Shown piece by piece: positions 18,484 through 27,165 of a stretch of DNA of 64,000 bases (positions are counted from its first letter, which is position 1; each line of letters opens with the position of its first letter). The notes under the pieces are model-generated. The model searched no databases, was not told where the DNA came from, and saw only the letters and a list, made by a program, of their open reading frames with translations. Source of the stretch: Myxococcaceae bacterium JPH2 (GTDB lineage Bacteria; Myxococcota; Myxococcia; Myxococcales; Myxococcaceae); the NCBI GenBank assembly GCA_016458225.1, contig JAEMGR010000005.1, positions 124,001 through 188,000 of the forward strand. The letters are read 5' to 3'. The position numbers and the translations under genes are program-made.

Positions 18484-19239
18484 CTACGGCGTGAAGAGCT
18501 TGTCCGCCACGGTGGCGCGCGACTCACCCTTGAGCGCGGTGAAGCGCAGCGCGCGCTGGGTGCCCTTCCATACCTCGATGGTGCGAGGCATCCAGTCCCC
18601 GGTGGCCGGCGACGTGTAGTCCACGAAGCGCACGTCCCAGGCGTTGCCCGCCGCGTCGCGGTAGCGCACGCGCGCCGCGCGGAAGGTGTCCTTGTACACC
18701 CAGAACTGAGGCCGTCCCTCGTCGGGATCGCCGAGCACGTAGGCGACCTCGCCGCCGAAGCGCGCCAGCGAGGTGCGCTTGGTGTCCACGCCGAGGCTGG
18801 CCAGGTGCTGCTCCAGCGCCTCGCGGGACTCCTGCGCGGAGCCCATGTCCGTGGCGAGCACGCCGCACACCTGCGCGACGAGCGCCGTCATGGCGGGGAC
18901 CTCGGGGCCCTCGGCGCGCTTGCGGCCGTTGGCGAGCACCGCGGCCGCCTTGCCACCGCCATCGGGCGTGGTGGCCTCGAAGCGGCAGCGCCCTGGCATC
19001 TTCACGAACAGGACGCCATCACCCTGCAGCTCGGGACGCTCCGTGGGGGCGCCCAGGGCCGAGCCCGCCTCCTTCACCGCCGGGCCGGAGAAGATGAGCG
19101 AGCCTTCCACGCGAAAGGCAGACAGGTTCTTCTCCGCGCGCGCGGCCACGGTACGGCGAAGGATGGAGCCACCGGGCAGCACATAGGCGCCGGCGGCGAG
19201 CGAGACCAGGATGCCCAGCAGGGCCAACGAACGCTTCAC
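18484..19239 (-). CDS. Secreted protein of unknown function coupled to galU
   Basis: 251 residues. An N-terminal hydrophobic stretch (about 5-25) is a signal peptide or anchor. The body reads like alternating beta strands (FRVEGSLIFSG, LFVKMPGRCRFEATT, FWVYKDTFRAARVRYRD), loosely recalling LolA/outer-membrane-lipoprotein carrier folds; this is only an impression. The GTG start overlaps the galU stop codon (GTGA), so the two genes are translationally coupled and probably share a promoter before galU. A role in envelope polysaccharide or surface assembly would fit but is not shown. Confidence 0.75.
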   Translation of the reverse strand: MKRSLALLGILVSLAAGAYVLPGGSILRRTVAARAEKNLSAFRVEGSLIFSGPAVKEAGSALGAPTERPELQGDGVLFVKMPGRCRFEATTPDGGGKAAAVLANGRKRAEGPEVPAMTALVAQVCGVLATDMGSAQESREALEQHLASLGVDTKRTSLARFGGEVAYVLGDPDEGRPQFWVYKDTFRAARVRYRDAAGNAWDVRFVDYTSPATGDWMPRTIEVWKGTQRALRFTALKGESRATVADKLFTP

Positions 19240-20138
19240 GACTTCTCCGTCTTGACGACCTCTCGCAGGTACGCGAGCAGCCCTTCTCGCAGCTCGGGGC
19301 GCTTGAGGCCGTAGGCAATGTTCGCCTTCAAGTAGCCCACCTTGTCCCCCGCGTCATAGCGCTGTCCCTGGAACTTGTAGCCAAGCAGGCCGTGGGACTT
19401 CTGGAGGGTGGCCAGACCATCGGTGAGCTGGATTTCACCACCCACACCGGGGGTCTGCTGCTCCAGGATGGGGAAGATGTCGGGCGGCAGCACGTAGCGG
19501 CCGATGACGGCGAGGTTCGACGGCGCGGTGCCCTTCTTGGGCTTCTCCACCACGCGCTCGATGCGGATGACGCCGTTGCCCAGGTCCGTGCCCGCGGCGA
19601 TGCCGTACATGTGCGTCTCGTCGTCCGGCACTTCCATGAGCGCGATGACGGCCTGGTTGTACTGGCGGTAGACGCGCGCGAGCTGGCGGATGCCCGGCTC
19701 CTCGGCGTCAATCATGTCGTCGCCGAGCAGCACGCCGAAGGGCTCGTTGCCCACCGCGCTCTTGGCGCAGAGCACCGCGTGTCCGAGGCCCTTGGGCTCC
19801 TTCTGGCGGATGCTGACGACGCGCACCATGTCCGCGATGGCGCGCAGCTTGTCGGCCTCGCTCGTCTTGCCGCGCGCGCGCAGCGTGGTCTCAATCTCGA
19901 AGCCGATGTCGAAGTGGTCCTCGATGGCGCCCTTGCCGCGGCCATTGATGAGGATGACGTCCTCGATGCCCGCGGACACCGCCTCTTCCACGATGTACTG
20001 GAGAGTGGGTGTGTCCACGATGGGCAGCATCTCCTTCGGGACCGCCTTCGTCGCCGGAAGGAAACGGGTGCCCAGACCGGCGGCGGGAATGACGCACTTG
20101 CGGATCAGCGGCGCTGCCTTCGATGGAGTGGAGGACAT
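19236..20138 (-). CDS. galU: UTP--glucose-1-phosphate uridylyltransferase
   Basis: Makes UDP-glucose from UTP and glucose-1-phosphate, supplying LPS, exopolysaccharide and trehalose pathways. 300 residues with the nucleotidyltransferase signature AAGLGTRFLPATKAVPKEML at about 19-38, then YIVEEAVSAGIEDVILINGR, the GDDM active-site segment and FQGQRYDAGDKVGYL near the end, all typical of bacterial GalU. First gene of a two-gene unit with the secreted protein downstream (4-bp overlap). ATG 20138 lies 9 nt after TAGATT and has no Shine-Dalgarno. Divergent from the outer-membrane barrel gene, 59 bp apart. Confidence 0.96.
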   Translation of the reverse strand: MSSTPSKAAPLIRKCVIPAAGLGTRFLPATKAVPKEMLPIVDTPTLQYIVEEAVSAGIEDVILINGRGKGAIEDHFDIGFEIETTLRARGKTSEADKLRAIADMVRVVSIRQKEPKGLGHAVLCAKSAVGNEPFGVLLGDDMIDAEEPGIRQLARVYRQYNQAVIALMEVPDDETHMYGIAAGTDLGNGVIRIERVVEKPKKGTAPSNLAVIGRYVLPPDIFPILEQQTPGVGGEIQLTDGLATLQKSHGLLGYKFQGQRYDAGDKVGYLKANIAYGLKRPELREGLLAYLREVVKTEKS

Positions 20139-20147
20139 GGGTCAGGG

Positions 20148-20153
20148 AATCTA
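20148..20153 (-). promoter_or_regulatory. Candidate -10 hexamer of galU
   Basis: TAGATT on the minus strand, 9 nt before ATG 20138. The divergent gene at 20198 has its own TAGAGT 30 bp away, so the 59-bp gap appears to hold two back-to-back near-leaderless promoters. Confidence 0.45.
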
Positions 20154-20182
20154 TTGATGGCGTTGCACCCCAGCAAGCCGGA

Positions 20183-20188
20183 TAGAGT
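20183..20188 (+). promoter_or_regulatory. Candidate -10 hexamer of the outer-membrane barrel gene
   Basis: TAGAGT, 9 nt before ATG 20198, no Shine-Dalgarno. A TTGCAC lies 14 nt upstream, too close for a normal -35. Confidence 0.4.
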
Positions 20189-20197
20189 CATCCAGCC

Positions 20198-21070
20198 ATG
20201 TCGCTCCGTTCCGCCGTCCTCGCCCTGCTCAGTGTGTTGTCTGTCTGTCCCGCGGCGTTCGCCGCCGAGCCCGCCGAGGAGCTGCGAACCATCTCAAGCG
20301 CCCGCGCAGTGGGCATGGGCAATGCCTACCGCGCATTGGGCCAGGGTACGGAAGCACTCCAGGGCAACCCCGCCGCCATGGCCTTGTTCCCGGCCTACCG
20401 GGTCGAGGCGACTGGTTCATGGGATACCCACACCAAGGACGGATACCTTGGCATCGGGTTGATGGACTCGAGCACCAGCAAGTTGGCGCTCGGCGTGGAC
20501 TATCACTGGGTGAGCCTGCGCGGCGCGGGGAGCCGGGCCAGCGCGCACTTGAGTTCGCTGGGTGCCGCGGTGCCGTTGACCCAGGGCGTGATGGTGGGCG
20601 TGATTGGCCGCTACCTGCGGTTGTCGGGACAGGACCGTTACGCCAACTCCACCACGTTGGACGTGGGCGCGCTCTTGCGATTGAGCGAGGCCATCGTGGT
20701 GGGCTTCTCCGCGCACAACCTCATCGACACGCACAACGCCGAGCTGACGCGCTACTACTCCGGGCACCTGGGCATCCTGGCCGGCACCGTCACCGCGGCG
20801 TTCGACGTGCGCGGTGACTTCACGACGCGAGAGTCGTCCGTGTTCACGTACAACGGCGGTCTGGAGTACGTGCTCGACCAGGTGGTTCCGCTGCGCGTGG
20901 GCTACACATACGACGGCTTCAGCCGCTCCTCGAAGCTGGGCCTGGGCCTGGGCTTCATGTCGCCGGGCGGCGGTGGCATCGACCTGGGCTACCAGCACGA
21001 GTTCGGCGGCGCGAAGGGGCGCCTGCTCATCCTCACCTTCCGCCTCAACGTGGGTGGCGGCGGAGGGTGA
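20198..21070 (+). CDS. Outer-membrane beta-barrel protein (PorV/FadL-like)
   Basis: 290 residues. A signal peptide ends near AAFA at 19-22. The mature start has RAVGMGNAYRALGQGTEALQGNPAAMAL, the pattern of PorV/FadL-like outer-membrane proteins (AxGMGxAxxA...GxxAxxxNPAxL). Repeated amphipathic strands (LALGVDYHWVSL, VGVIGRYLRLSGQ, VPLRVGYTYDGF, LLILTFRLNV) end with a typical barrel strand. It could be a hydrophobic-substrate channel or a secretion-associated barrel; the partner is unknown. It converges on the 1984-residue gene with a 6-bp gap. Confidence 0.78.
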   Translation: MSLRSAVLALLSVLSVCPAAFAAEPAEELRTISSARAVGMGNAYRALGQGTEALQGNPAAMALFPAYRVEATGSWDTHTKDGYLGIGLMDSSTSKLALGVDYHWVSLRGAGSRASAHLSSLGAAVPLTQGVMVGVIGRYLRLSGQDRYANSTTLDVGALLRLSEAIVVGFSAHNLIDTHNAELTRYYSGHLGILAGTVTAAFDVRGDFTTRESSVFTYNGGLEYVLDQVVPLRVGYTYDGFSRSSKLGLGLGFMSPGGGGIDLGYQHEFGGAKGRLLILTFRLNVGGGGG

Positions 21071-21076
21071 GGTCGC

Positions 21077-24000
21077 TCAGCGCCCGGAACGCTCGGGAGC
21101 GGAGCGCAGCGCGAGGTAGCGCTCGGAGGCAGCGAAGCGCAGCAGCTCGGTGAGCTCGGGCTCTCGGACGCGACGGGCGCGCAGCGCGGCGAGCGCGGGC
21201 CCCACGCCACCACACGCCACGAGCCCCGCGCGATTCACGGAGTCGCGCGCGGCATCCATCAACGTGGAGGCCTTGAAGTCGCGCGTGCCGGCGTCCATGA
21301 GCGCGGCGGCTCGCTCCAGCGCGCGGGGCGACAGGGCCTCGCGCACGATGCGGGCCTCATCACTGGTGGCGCGTGGATCCTTGAGCACGGAGGACAGCAG
21401 GGCCAGGGCGCGCAGCAACTGCATCTCCTTGAGCGTGCGCAGCGCGAGGAGATCCGGTGACAGGGAGAACAGCGCGCGGCCCGCGTGGAAACGCAGCTCG
21501 GCCACGGGCATGGCTTGACGCACGCCCTCTCGGCCCACCACGAGTCGCGGAGCGGTCGTGTAGACCACGGTGAAGGGCGGCCCATCGTCCTCCGCGAGCA
21601 CCAGCTCAGGGAGGGGCACATCCATCATCCGCGCGACGGTGTGGAGCGTGTCGAGGATGGCGGGCGCGCCGGGGCCTGAAGCCGAGCGCAGGGGCTCGGT
21701 GACGCCGGCTGTGCGGCCCTGCGTGGGGAACAGGCGGCACAGGGCGAGGCCCGCGCATGCGAGCAATTCGCCGGACGGTGTGCGCAGACCCGGGTGCCTG
21801 AGCCCTGCCCGCTCATCGGCGGAGAGCGGCGCGCGCAGGCCGCGAGGCGCGGGCATCTCCTTGCCTTCGAGCGCGTCCGCGGTCTCTTGCATGAGCGCGG
21901 CGCGGGCGACATCGCCTCGGGACTCGAAGTGCTCGACGAGGCCGCGGTATGGCTTCGGGTCGAGCGGTTGCTCTCGCACGAGGCGGAAGACCGCGGGCTC
22001 CGCGGTGGCCGGCTCGGGCTCGACGATGGAGACGGCCTCCCGTGTCTCAGCCGCACCCACGAGAGGCTTCGCGACGGGCTCGGGGGGACGGCTGGGCGCG
22101 GGACCGGAGACCGTGCCCTCCGAGCGCGGTCGGTGGAGCCGACGAACTGGATCCATCCGGCCGGGAGGCGCCTCCCAACCAATGACCTGCGTGGCGTTGA
22201 TGGCGTCCGGGCGCAGGTCCTCGCCATCGTCGATGAGCGAGCGCGACTTCGCCCCACGATTCTGCGCGGCCGGTGGCTCAGCGGGCGCGGCCTTCGGCGC
22301 GGCGGGGGCATCCTTCATGCCCTTCGCGCTGGAGGATGCCGCGTCCGCGCCCTTCGCGGACTTGGGCGCGGCGGAGTCCGGAGCCGCGGACTTCGACGCG
22401 GGCGCGCCCTTGGATGCGGCGGGCTCAGCCGGCGCGGCGGGCTTCGATGCGGGCGCGCTCTTGGATGCGGCGGGCTCAGCCGGCGCGGCGGGCTTCGATG
22501 CGGGCGCGCTCTTGGATGCGGCGGGCTCAGCCGGCGCGGCGGGCTTCGATGCGGGCGCGCTCTTGGATGCGGCGGGCTCAGCCGGCGCGGCGGGCTTCGA
22601 TGCGGGCGCGCTCTTGGATGCGGCGGGCTCAGCCGGCGCGGCGGGCTTCGATGCGGGCGCGCTCTTGGATGCGGCGGGCTCAGCCGGCGCGGCGGGCTTC
22701 GATGCGGGCGCGCTCTTGGATGCGGCGGGCTCAGCCGGCGCGGCGGGCTTCGATGCGGGCGCGCTCTTGGATGCGGCGGGCTCAGCCGGCGCGGCGGGCT
22801 TCGATGCGGGCGCGCTCTTGGATGCGGCGGGCTCAGCCGGCGCGGCGGGCTTCGATGCGGGCGCGCTCTTGGATGCGGCGGGCTCAGCCGGCGCGGCGGG
22901 CTTCGATGCGGGCGCGCTCTTGGATGCGGCGGGCTCAGCCGGCGCGGCGGGCTTCGATGCGGGCGCGCTCTTGGATGCGGCGGGCTCAGCCGGCGCGGCG
23001 GGCTTCGATGCGGGCGCGCTCTTGGATGCGGCGGGCTCAGCCGGCGCGGCGGGCTTCGATGCGGGCGCGCTCTTGGATGCGGCGGGCTCAGCCGGCGCGG
23101 CGGGCTTCGATGCGGGCGCGCTCTTGGATGCGGCGGGCTCAGCCGGCGCGGCGGGCTTCGATGCGGGCGCGCCCTTGGATGCGGCGGGCTCCACGGCTGC
23201 GGACTTCGGCGCAGACGCGCTCTTGGATGCAGCGGACTCAGCCGGCGCGACGGGCTTCGCCGCGGGCTTGGGTGGATTCGAGTCCTCGGCCCCCTTGGCC
23301 TGCTTGGGCGCGGCCATGTCCTTCTCGACCTTGGACGCGGGGGCATCCTTGGGCGCGGAGGGCGCACTTCGCACAGGGCGCTTCGCCGCCGACGCGTTGT
23401 CGGATGACGGCCCTCGGATGTTCGCGCCTCCGGGCACGCCTTCCAGTTCGAAGTCCGTGTTGGACGTCGTCTCCTCGGACAGGTCCGTGCTGCCCGCGGG
23501 CGTGAGACTCACCGTCGCGGGAGGCGCCACCAAGACCGAGCGCGGGCCGCTGGGCTCGCGCTTCGGAATCGCACTTCGCGGGGGCTCGGGAGGCGGCGGC
23601 GCGCTCGCCTCGCGCGCGAGTCGCATGTTCTCAGCCCGACGCGCGTACTGCTCGGCACGCTCGGGATTGCGGAGGACCTCGCGGCAGAAGACCGCGAGCC
23701 GCTGCCATGCTCGCTCGCGCTCCTCTTCGTCCTCCATCGCGGTCGCGGCGTTCTCGAGCGCCCACGCGGCCTCGCCCAACTGGCCGCGAGCACTGAGGCG
23801 ATCCGAGAGCATCAGCCAGGCGTCCTTGTGTCCAGGCTCGAAGCGCACGGCCTGACGCAGCTCCGTGAGCGCACCCTCCGAGTCCCCTGCCGACTCCAGG
23901 GTGGACACCAGCTCCAGGCGAGCCTCGCGCGCGGCGGGCCCTCGGGGATCACGCGTGAGCTGCGCACGCAGCAGATGGCCCAAGGAAGCCAGGTCACCCA

Positions 24001-27000
24001 GGCGACGTGCGAGAACGACCAGACGCTCCCGGGCCTGTTCGCTCTCAGGGCTCTCCGAGAGCGCCTCCGCCCAGGCCCACTGCGCGAGCCGAAGGTCTCC
24101 GAGCACGTTCTCGGCCGTGCTCGCGAGCACCTTGAGCGCATCGAGTCGGTCCACCGTCCGACGAGGCGCGGCGATGCAGGCCTGCTTCAGCCGCTCCGCG
24201 ACGGTGGGGCGCTCCGAGTCCGCGACGCAACGCACGAGCCCCGCGAGCACCGGCAACACGCCCGGCGCAATCGCCTCGGCCGCATGGAAGTCCCGGCGCG
24301 CCTTTCCCAACTCCGCAAGGTGCAGCCACCGCTCGCCTCGCGTCAGGAGCGCGCTCGCGCGAGCCCGCGGCGTTCGCGCATTCAGGATGGCTTCATCCAG
24401 CGCGCGCCGCACGACACTGGCGTCGCCACGCTGGGTCAGCAACCGCACCTGCTCACGGAGCGCATCGCGATCGCCGGTCAGCTCGACGATCTCCCGGTAG
24501 ACGCGGGCCGCGCCAACCGGATCCTTCAGCTCGGTCTCCATCACCTCCGCGAGGCGAGTGAGCACCTCGGCCCGAGCCTGGGGCTCTTTCGTGAACTCCG
24601 CGCGCTTGAGGTAGAGCTGCGCCAGCTCGCGCCAGGAGCGCTTGGCGATGAGCTGGGCCTCCATGCGCTGTGAGCGGGCCAGCTCCGCCGAATCCTCCGA
24701 TGCGGTCGCGGACGCGGGGCGCGCCACGTTGCTGGCCTCGGATGAATCGCTGCTGCTCTTGCCATCGCTCGGGCGAGTTCCCGAGATGGAGGGTGGCCGC
24801 TCGCGGCCGGGCTCACCTCGCGGAGGGGCACTCCCGGAGCTTCGCGCGACGGAGGCAGCTTCATCCACGGGCAGAGGGGGAACGGACTCCGCGGTCGGAA
24901 GCTCGTCTTCGGGTGGCGCGCCACGGACAGGCGCGGGGACCCGCACCGCATCGGAACGCTTCGACTTGTTCGATGCCGTGCCCGCCGACACCGCGGCATC
25001 ACCGAGCGCCGGTACCTGGACCGTATCCGTGCGCTTCGGTCCAGCCGTGGCCGAGCCCAAGAGCGACTCGACGTTCAGCGCGGGCACCAGCACCGTGTCC
25101 GAGCGCTTCGGCGAAGCGCCCGCGCCGCTGACTGGGACCTCCGCACCGAGCGCCGGCACCAACACCGTGTCCGAGCGCTTCGGCGAAGCGCCCGAGCCAC
25201 CCACGTCCTCCGCGCGCTTCGGGGAGGCACTTGGACTCCCGGCATCCTCCGTGCGCTTCGCGACGGGGCGCATGCTGCTCGCCGGAACATCCTCTGCGCG
25301 CTTCGCCCCAGATTCAGCTGCAGCGATGTCGCCGCCGACCACGGGAACAAGCACTGTGTCCGAGCGCCGAGGCCCCACTGGAGAGGCCGAACTCAGCCCT
25401 TGGGGGGGACGCTCGCGGCTGGATGCAGGCGCGGCCTTTCCTGGCCCGTCGTCTTCCCATGGGAACTTCGGCGCATCGACCTTGGTCGCCTCCAGCGGAA
25501 GGCCGACCAGCGGCACCTCGACCGTTTCAGCGCGAGCACGGTCCCAAGTCGCCGAAGTCGTGGACTCAGGGCTCGGAGCCTTGTCCTGCGAAGGAGACGG
25601 GCGAGCCTTCGCGGCCTCCAACGCGTCGAAGCTCACCGCCTGCATCATGATCGTCGGACGTGAGTCCAACGGAGCAGCAGGACGGGGCGCAGCGCGAGCA
25701 GCGGATGCAGACGACGAACTTGCGAGGGGCGTCACACGCGACGCAGTGGACTCCGGAATCGAAGAGAACGATGCGGCACCGTCCACATGCGCGGTCTGCG
25801 CAGGAGCGCCCGCAGCAAGTTCGTCAGCGGACTCCGGCTGCAAAAGGGACGACGCGCCAACGCCATCAGCCAGCATCGCCTGCGCGGGCTCTGATGGTCC
25901 GTTCGGTTGCAGTGTGGCTGCTGGCGCCGAAAGCGCGGAGGAGACATCCGCTCGCGGAGCAGCCGACGATTCTTGCGACGCGGTCGCCTTCGAGAACTCG
26001 GAAGCTGAGTCCAAGCGCGACTCGTGCGCCTCCAACTCCCCTGCGGCCAGCTCATTCGTGGAGGACCTCGGCGTGACCTCGCCAGACAGATCCTCTTGGC
26101 GTGAAGCCGCCGCTGCGGGCTCAAAGCCCACGGCGGGCATCACGACGGTCGCGCTCGGTTCGGAAGCATCGCGCGCTTGGAGTCCAACTTCCCGTTGGGG
26201 GGCGGTTGCGACTGTCGACGCGTTCGGATCCGCGCTCTCGCGGGTTGCGTCCTCGCCGGCTGCCGATTGCGGTGCATCGGGCTCGCCCAGGGACAACGGC
26301 AACACCAGCGCCCTGCCCTCACGCGGCTCTTGAGCCAGGGCATCGACACCTGAAGGCTCGGAGCTGCTCTCGCGCTCTCGACGCAGCGCGAACTCCTCCG
26401 CGTTGAGGATGATCGGCTCCAGTCCTTCACGGGGAGGCATCGCGCTCGGCGTGCCTGCCTCCGCGGGCGAGGCGTCCGGCGAGGAAACCGCGGACTCTCC
26501 TTCGTCCAAGTTCCCCTCGCCGAGCCGCGCCTTGCGCGACACCCTCTGCGATGTCCCCTCCATGCGCTCGCGCACGGTCATCAGGACGAAGCGAGCCCGG
26601 TCATCTTCGGGCGCCTCGGAGAGCAGAGCCTCGAGCGCGGACACCGCTCGCGACGGCTGGTCCACCCGACGCAGCACGCGCGCGAGCTGTCGCCGAGCCT
26701 CCTGCCGCACGGCATCGCTTCCCGTGCGCGCCGCGGTATCCAGCAGGGTGATGGCGGCGGCCTCGGTCCCCGCCCGCAGCGAGAAACGCACGAGCGCGGC
26801 GGCCAGGCGCGGGGTCATCGGCAGGGTGCGGCTGGCCCGCGCGAGTTCCCCAAAGGCCCGCGCGGCATGCCCTTCTCGGAGCAGGCTCGCGGCGTCATTG
26901 CACAACCGGACCACCGCGGCGTCTACCTCGCGCGCGGAGCCTCCTGCGAATGCGCCGGCTCGGAGTGCTGGCTGCTCTGCAGCCGCAGACTCCGGCATGC

Positions 27001-27031
27001 CAGTGCCATTGCCGTTTCTCCCGCCACCCAT
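21077..27031 (-). CDS. Giant TPR protein with minisatellite-encoded Ala/Pro/Lys repeats
   Basis: 1984 residues, function unknown, no signal peptide. A TPR-like helical region sits at about 30-155. About 160-760 is disordered and carries eight copies of a short motif, consensus (R-S-D)-T-V-x-V-P-x-[VL]-G. A long run of TPR-like helices follows at about 775-1150. About 1180-1590 is Ala/Pro/Ser/Lys-rich and contains fifteen 17-residue repeats (SAPASKPAAPAEPAASK). The conserved C-terminal part, about 1680-1984, is mainly helical and Leu-rich and was not recognised. TPRs imply a protein-binding scaffold. ATG 27031 follows TAGACT by 9 nt. The frame is uninterrupted despite the repeats. Confidence 0.8.
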   Translation of the reverse strand: MGGGRNGNGTGMPESAAAEQPALRAGAFAGGSAREVDAAVVRLCNDAASLLREGHAARAFGELARASRTLPMTPRLAAALVRFSLRAGTEAAAITLLDTAARTGSDAVRQEARRQLARVLRRVDQPSRAVSALEALLSEAPEDDRARFVLMTVRERMEGTSQRVSRKARLGEGNLDEGESAVSSPDASPAEAGTPSAMPPREGLEPIILNAEEFALRRERESSSEPSGVDALAQEPREGRALVLPLSLGEPDAPQSAAGEDATRESADPNASTVATAPQREVGLQARDASEPSATVVMPAVGFEPAAAASRQEDLSGEVTPRSSTNELAAGELEAHESRLDSASEFSKATASQESSAAPRADVSSALSAPAATLQPNGPSEPAQAMLADGVGASSLLQPESADELAAGAPAQTAHVDGAASFSSIPESTASRVTPLASSSSASAARAAPRPAAPLDSRPTIMMQAVSFDALEAAKARPSPSQDKAPSPESTTSATWDRARAETVEVPLVGLPLEATKVDAPKFPWEDDGPGKAAPASSRERPPQGLSSASPVGPRRSDTVLVPVVGGDIAAAESGAKRAEDVPASSMRPVAKRTEDAGSPSASPKRAEDVGGSGASPKRSDTVLVPALGAEVPVSGAGASPKRSDTVLVPALNVESLLGSATAGPKRTDTVQVPALGDAAVSAGTASNKSKRSDAVRVPAPVRGAPPEDELPTAESVPPLPVDEAASVARSSGSAPPRGEPGRERPPSISGTRPSDGKSSSDSSEASNVARPASATASEDSAELARSQRMEAQLIAKRSWRELAQLYLKRAEFTKEPQARAEVLTRLAEVMETELKDPVGAARVYREIVELTGDRDALREQVRLLTQRGDASVVRRALDEAILNARTPRARASALLTRGERWLHLAELGKARRDFHAAEAIAPGVLPVLAGLVRCVADSERPTVAERLKQACIAAPRRTVDRLDALKVLASTAENVLGDLRLAQWAWAEALSESPESEQARERLVVLARRLGDLASLGHLLRAQLTRDPRGPAAREARLELVSTLESAGDSEGALTELRQAVRFEPGHKDAWLMLSDRLSARGQLGEAAWALENAATAMEDEEERERAWQRLAVFCREVLRNPERAEQYARRAENMRLAREASAPPPPEPPRSAIPKREPSGPRSVLVAPPATVSLTPAGSTDLSEETTSNTDFELEGVPGGANIRGPSSDNASAAKRPVRSAPSAPKDAPASKVEKDMAAPKQAKGAEDSNPPKPAAKPVAPAESAASKSASAPKSAAVEPAASKGAPASKPAAPAEPAASKSAPASKPAAPAEPAASKSAPASKPAAPAEPAASKSAPASKPAAPAEPAASKSAPASKPAAPAEPAASKSAPASKPAAPAEPAASKSAPASKPAAPAEPAASKSAPASKPAAPAEPAASKSAPASKPAAPAEPAASKSAPASKPAAPAEPAASKSAPASKPAAPAEPAASKSAPASKPAAPAEPAASKSAPASKPAAPAEPAASKSAPASKPAAPAEPAASKSAPASKPAAPAEPAASKGAPASKSAAPDSAAPKSAKGADAASSSAKGMKDAPAAPKAAPAEPPAAQNRGAKSRSLIDDGEDLRPDAINATQVIGWEAPPGRMDPVRRLHRPRSEGTVSGPAPSRPPEPVAKPLVGAAETREAVSIVEPEPATAEPAVFRLVREQPLDPKPYRGLVEHFESRGDVARAALMQETADALEGKEMPAPRGLRAPLSADERAGLRHPGLRTPSGELLACAGLALCRLFPTQGRTAGVTEPLRSASGPGAPAILDTLHTVARMMDVPLPELVLAEDDGPPFTVVYTTAPRLVVGREGVRQAMPVAELRFHAGRALFSLSPDLLALRTLKEMQLLRALALLSSVLKDPRATSDEARIVREALSPRALERAAALMDAGTRDFKASTLMDAARDSVNRAGLVACGGVGPALAALRARRVREPELTELLRFAASERYLALRSAPERSGR
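22410..23174. repeat. 51-bp tandem repeat, 15 nearly perfect units
   Basis: Exactly fifteen 51-bp periods (765 bp), each coding 17 residues on the minus strand. Units look identical at the DNA level except one C/T difference in the last; degenerate half-units flank both ends. The period is a multiple of three, so copy-number change keeps the frame. Such uniformity implies recent expansion or gene-conversion homogenisation, and the count may vary between strains or be mis-assembled. Confidence 0.95.
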
Positions 27032-27040
27032 GGGTGCGGC

Positions 27041-27046
27041 AGTCTA
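27041..27046 (-). promoter_or_regulatory. Candidate -10 hexamer of the giant TPR gene
   Basis: TAGACT (context TGTGTAGACTGCC) on the minus strand, 9 nt before ATG 27031, no Shine-Dalgarno, no clear -35. Confidence 0.45.
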
Positions 27047-27165
27047 CACACGATGCACGGCCCGGTGGGGCTCTCATCAAGCCCCTGTCCCTCGCTCACG
27101 TCCATTGACAGCCGAGCGACTTCCGCCCCCCGCAACCCGTCAGTGAGTCGCGATCGCCCAAGGCG

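Noticed and set aside
22410-23174. CRISPR-like array
   Set aside because: Units are contiguous with no variable spacers and sit in frame inside a gene; no cas genes are near.
21570-23855. 761-codon plus-strand frame through the repeat array
   Set aside because: The 51-bp unit has no stop in several frames, so all stay open; only the minus-strand frame continues into conserved TPR and C-terminal parts.
27105-27110. TTGACA -35 box
   Set aside because: On the plus strand, where only minus-strand genes lie on both sides, and no matching -10 was seen.
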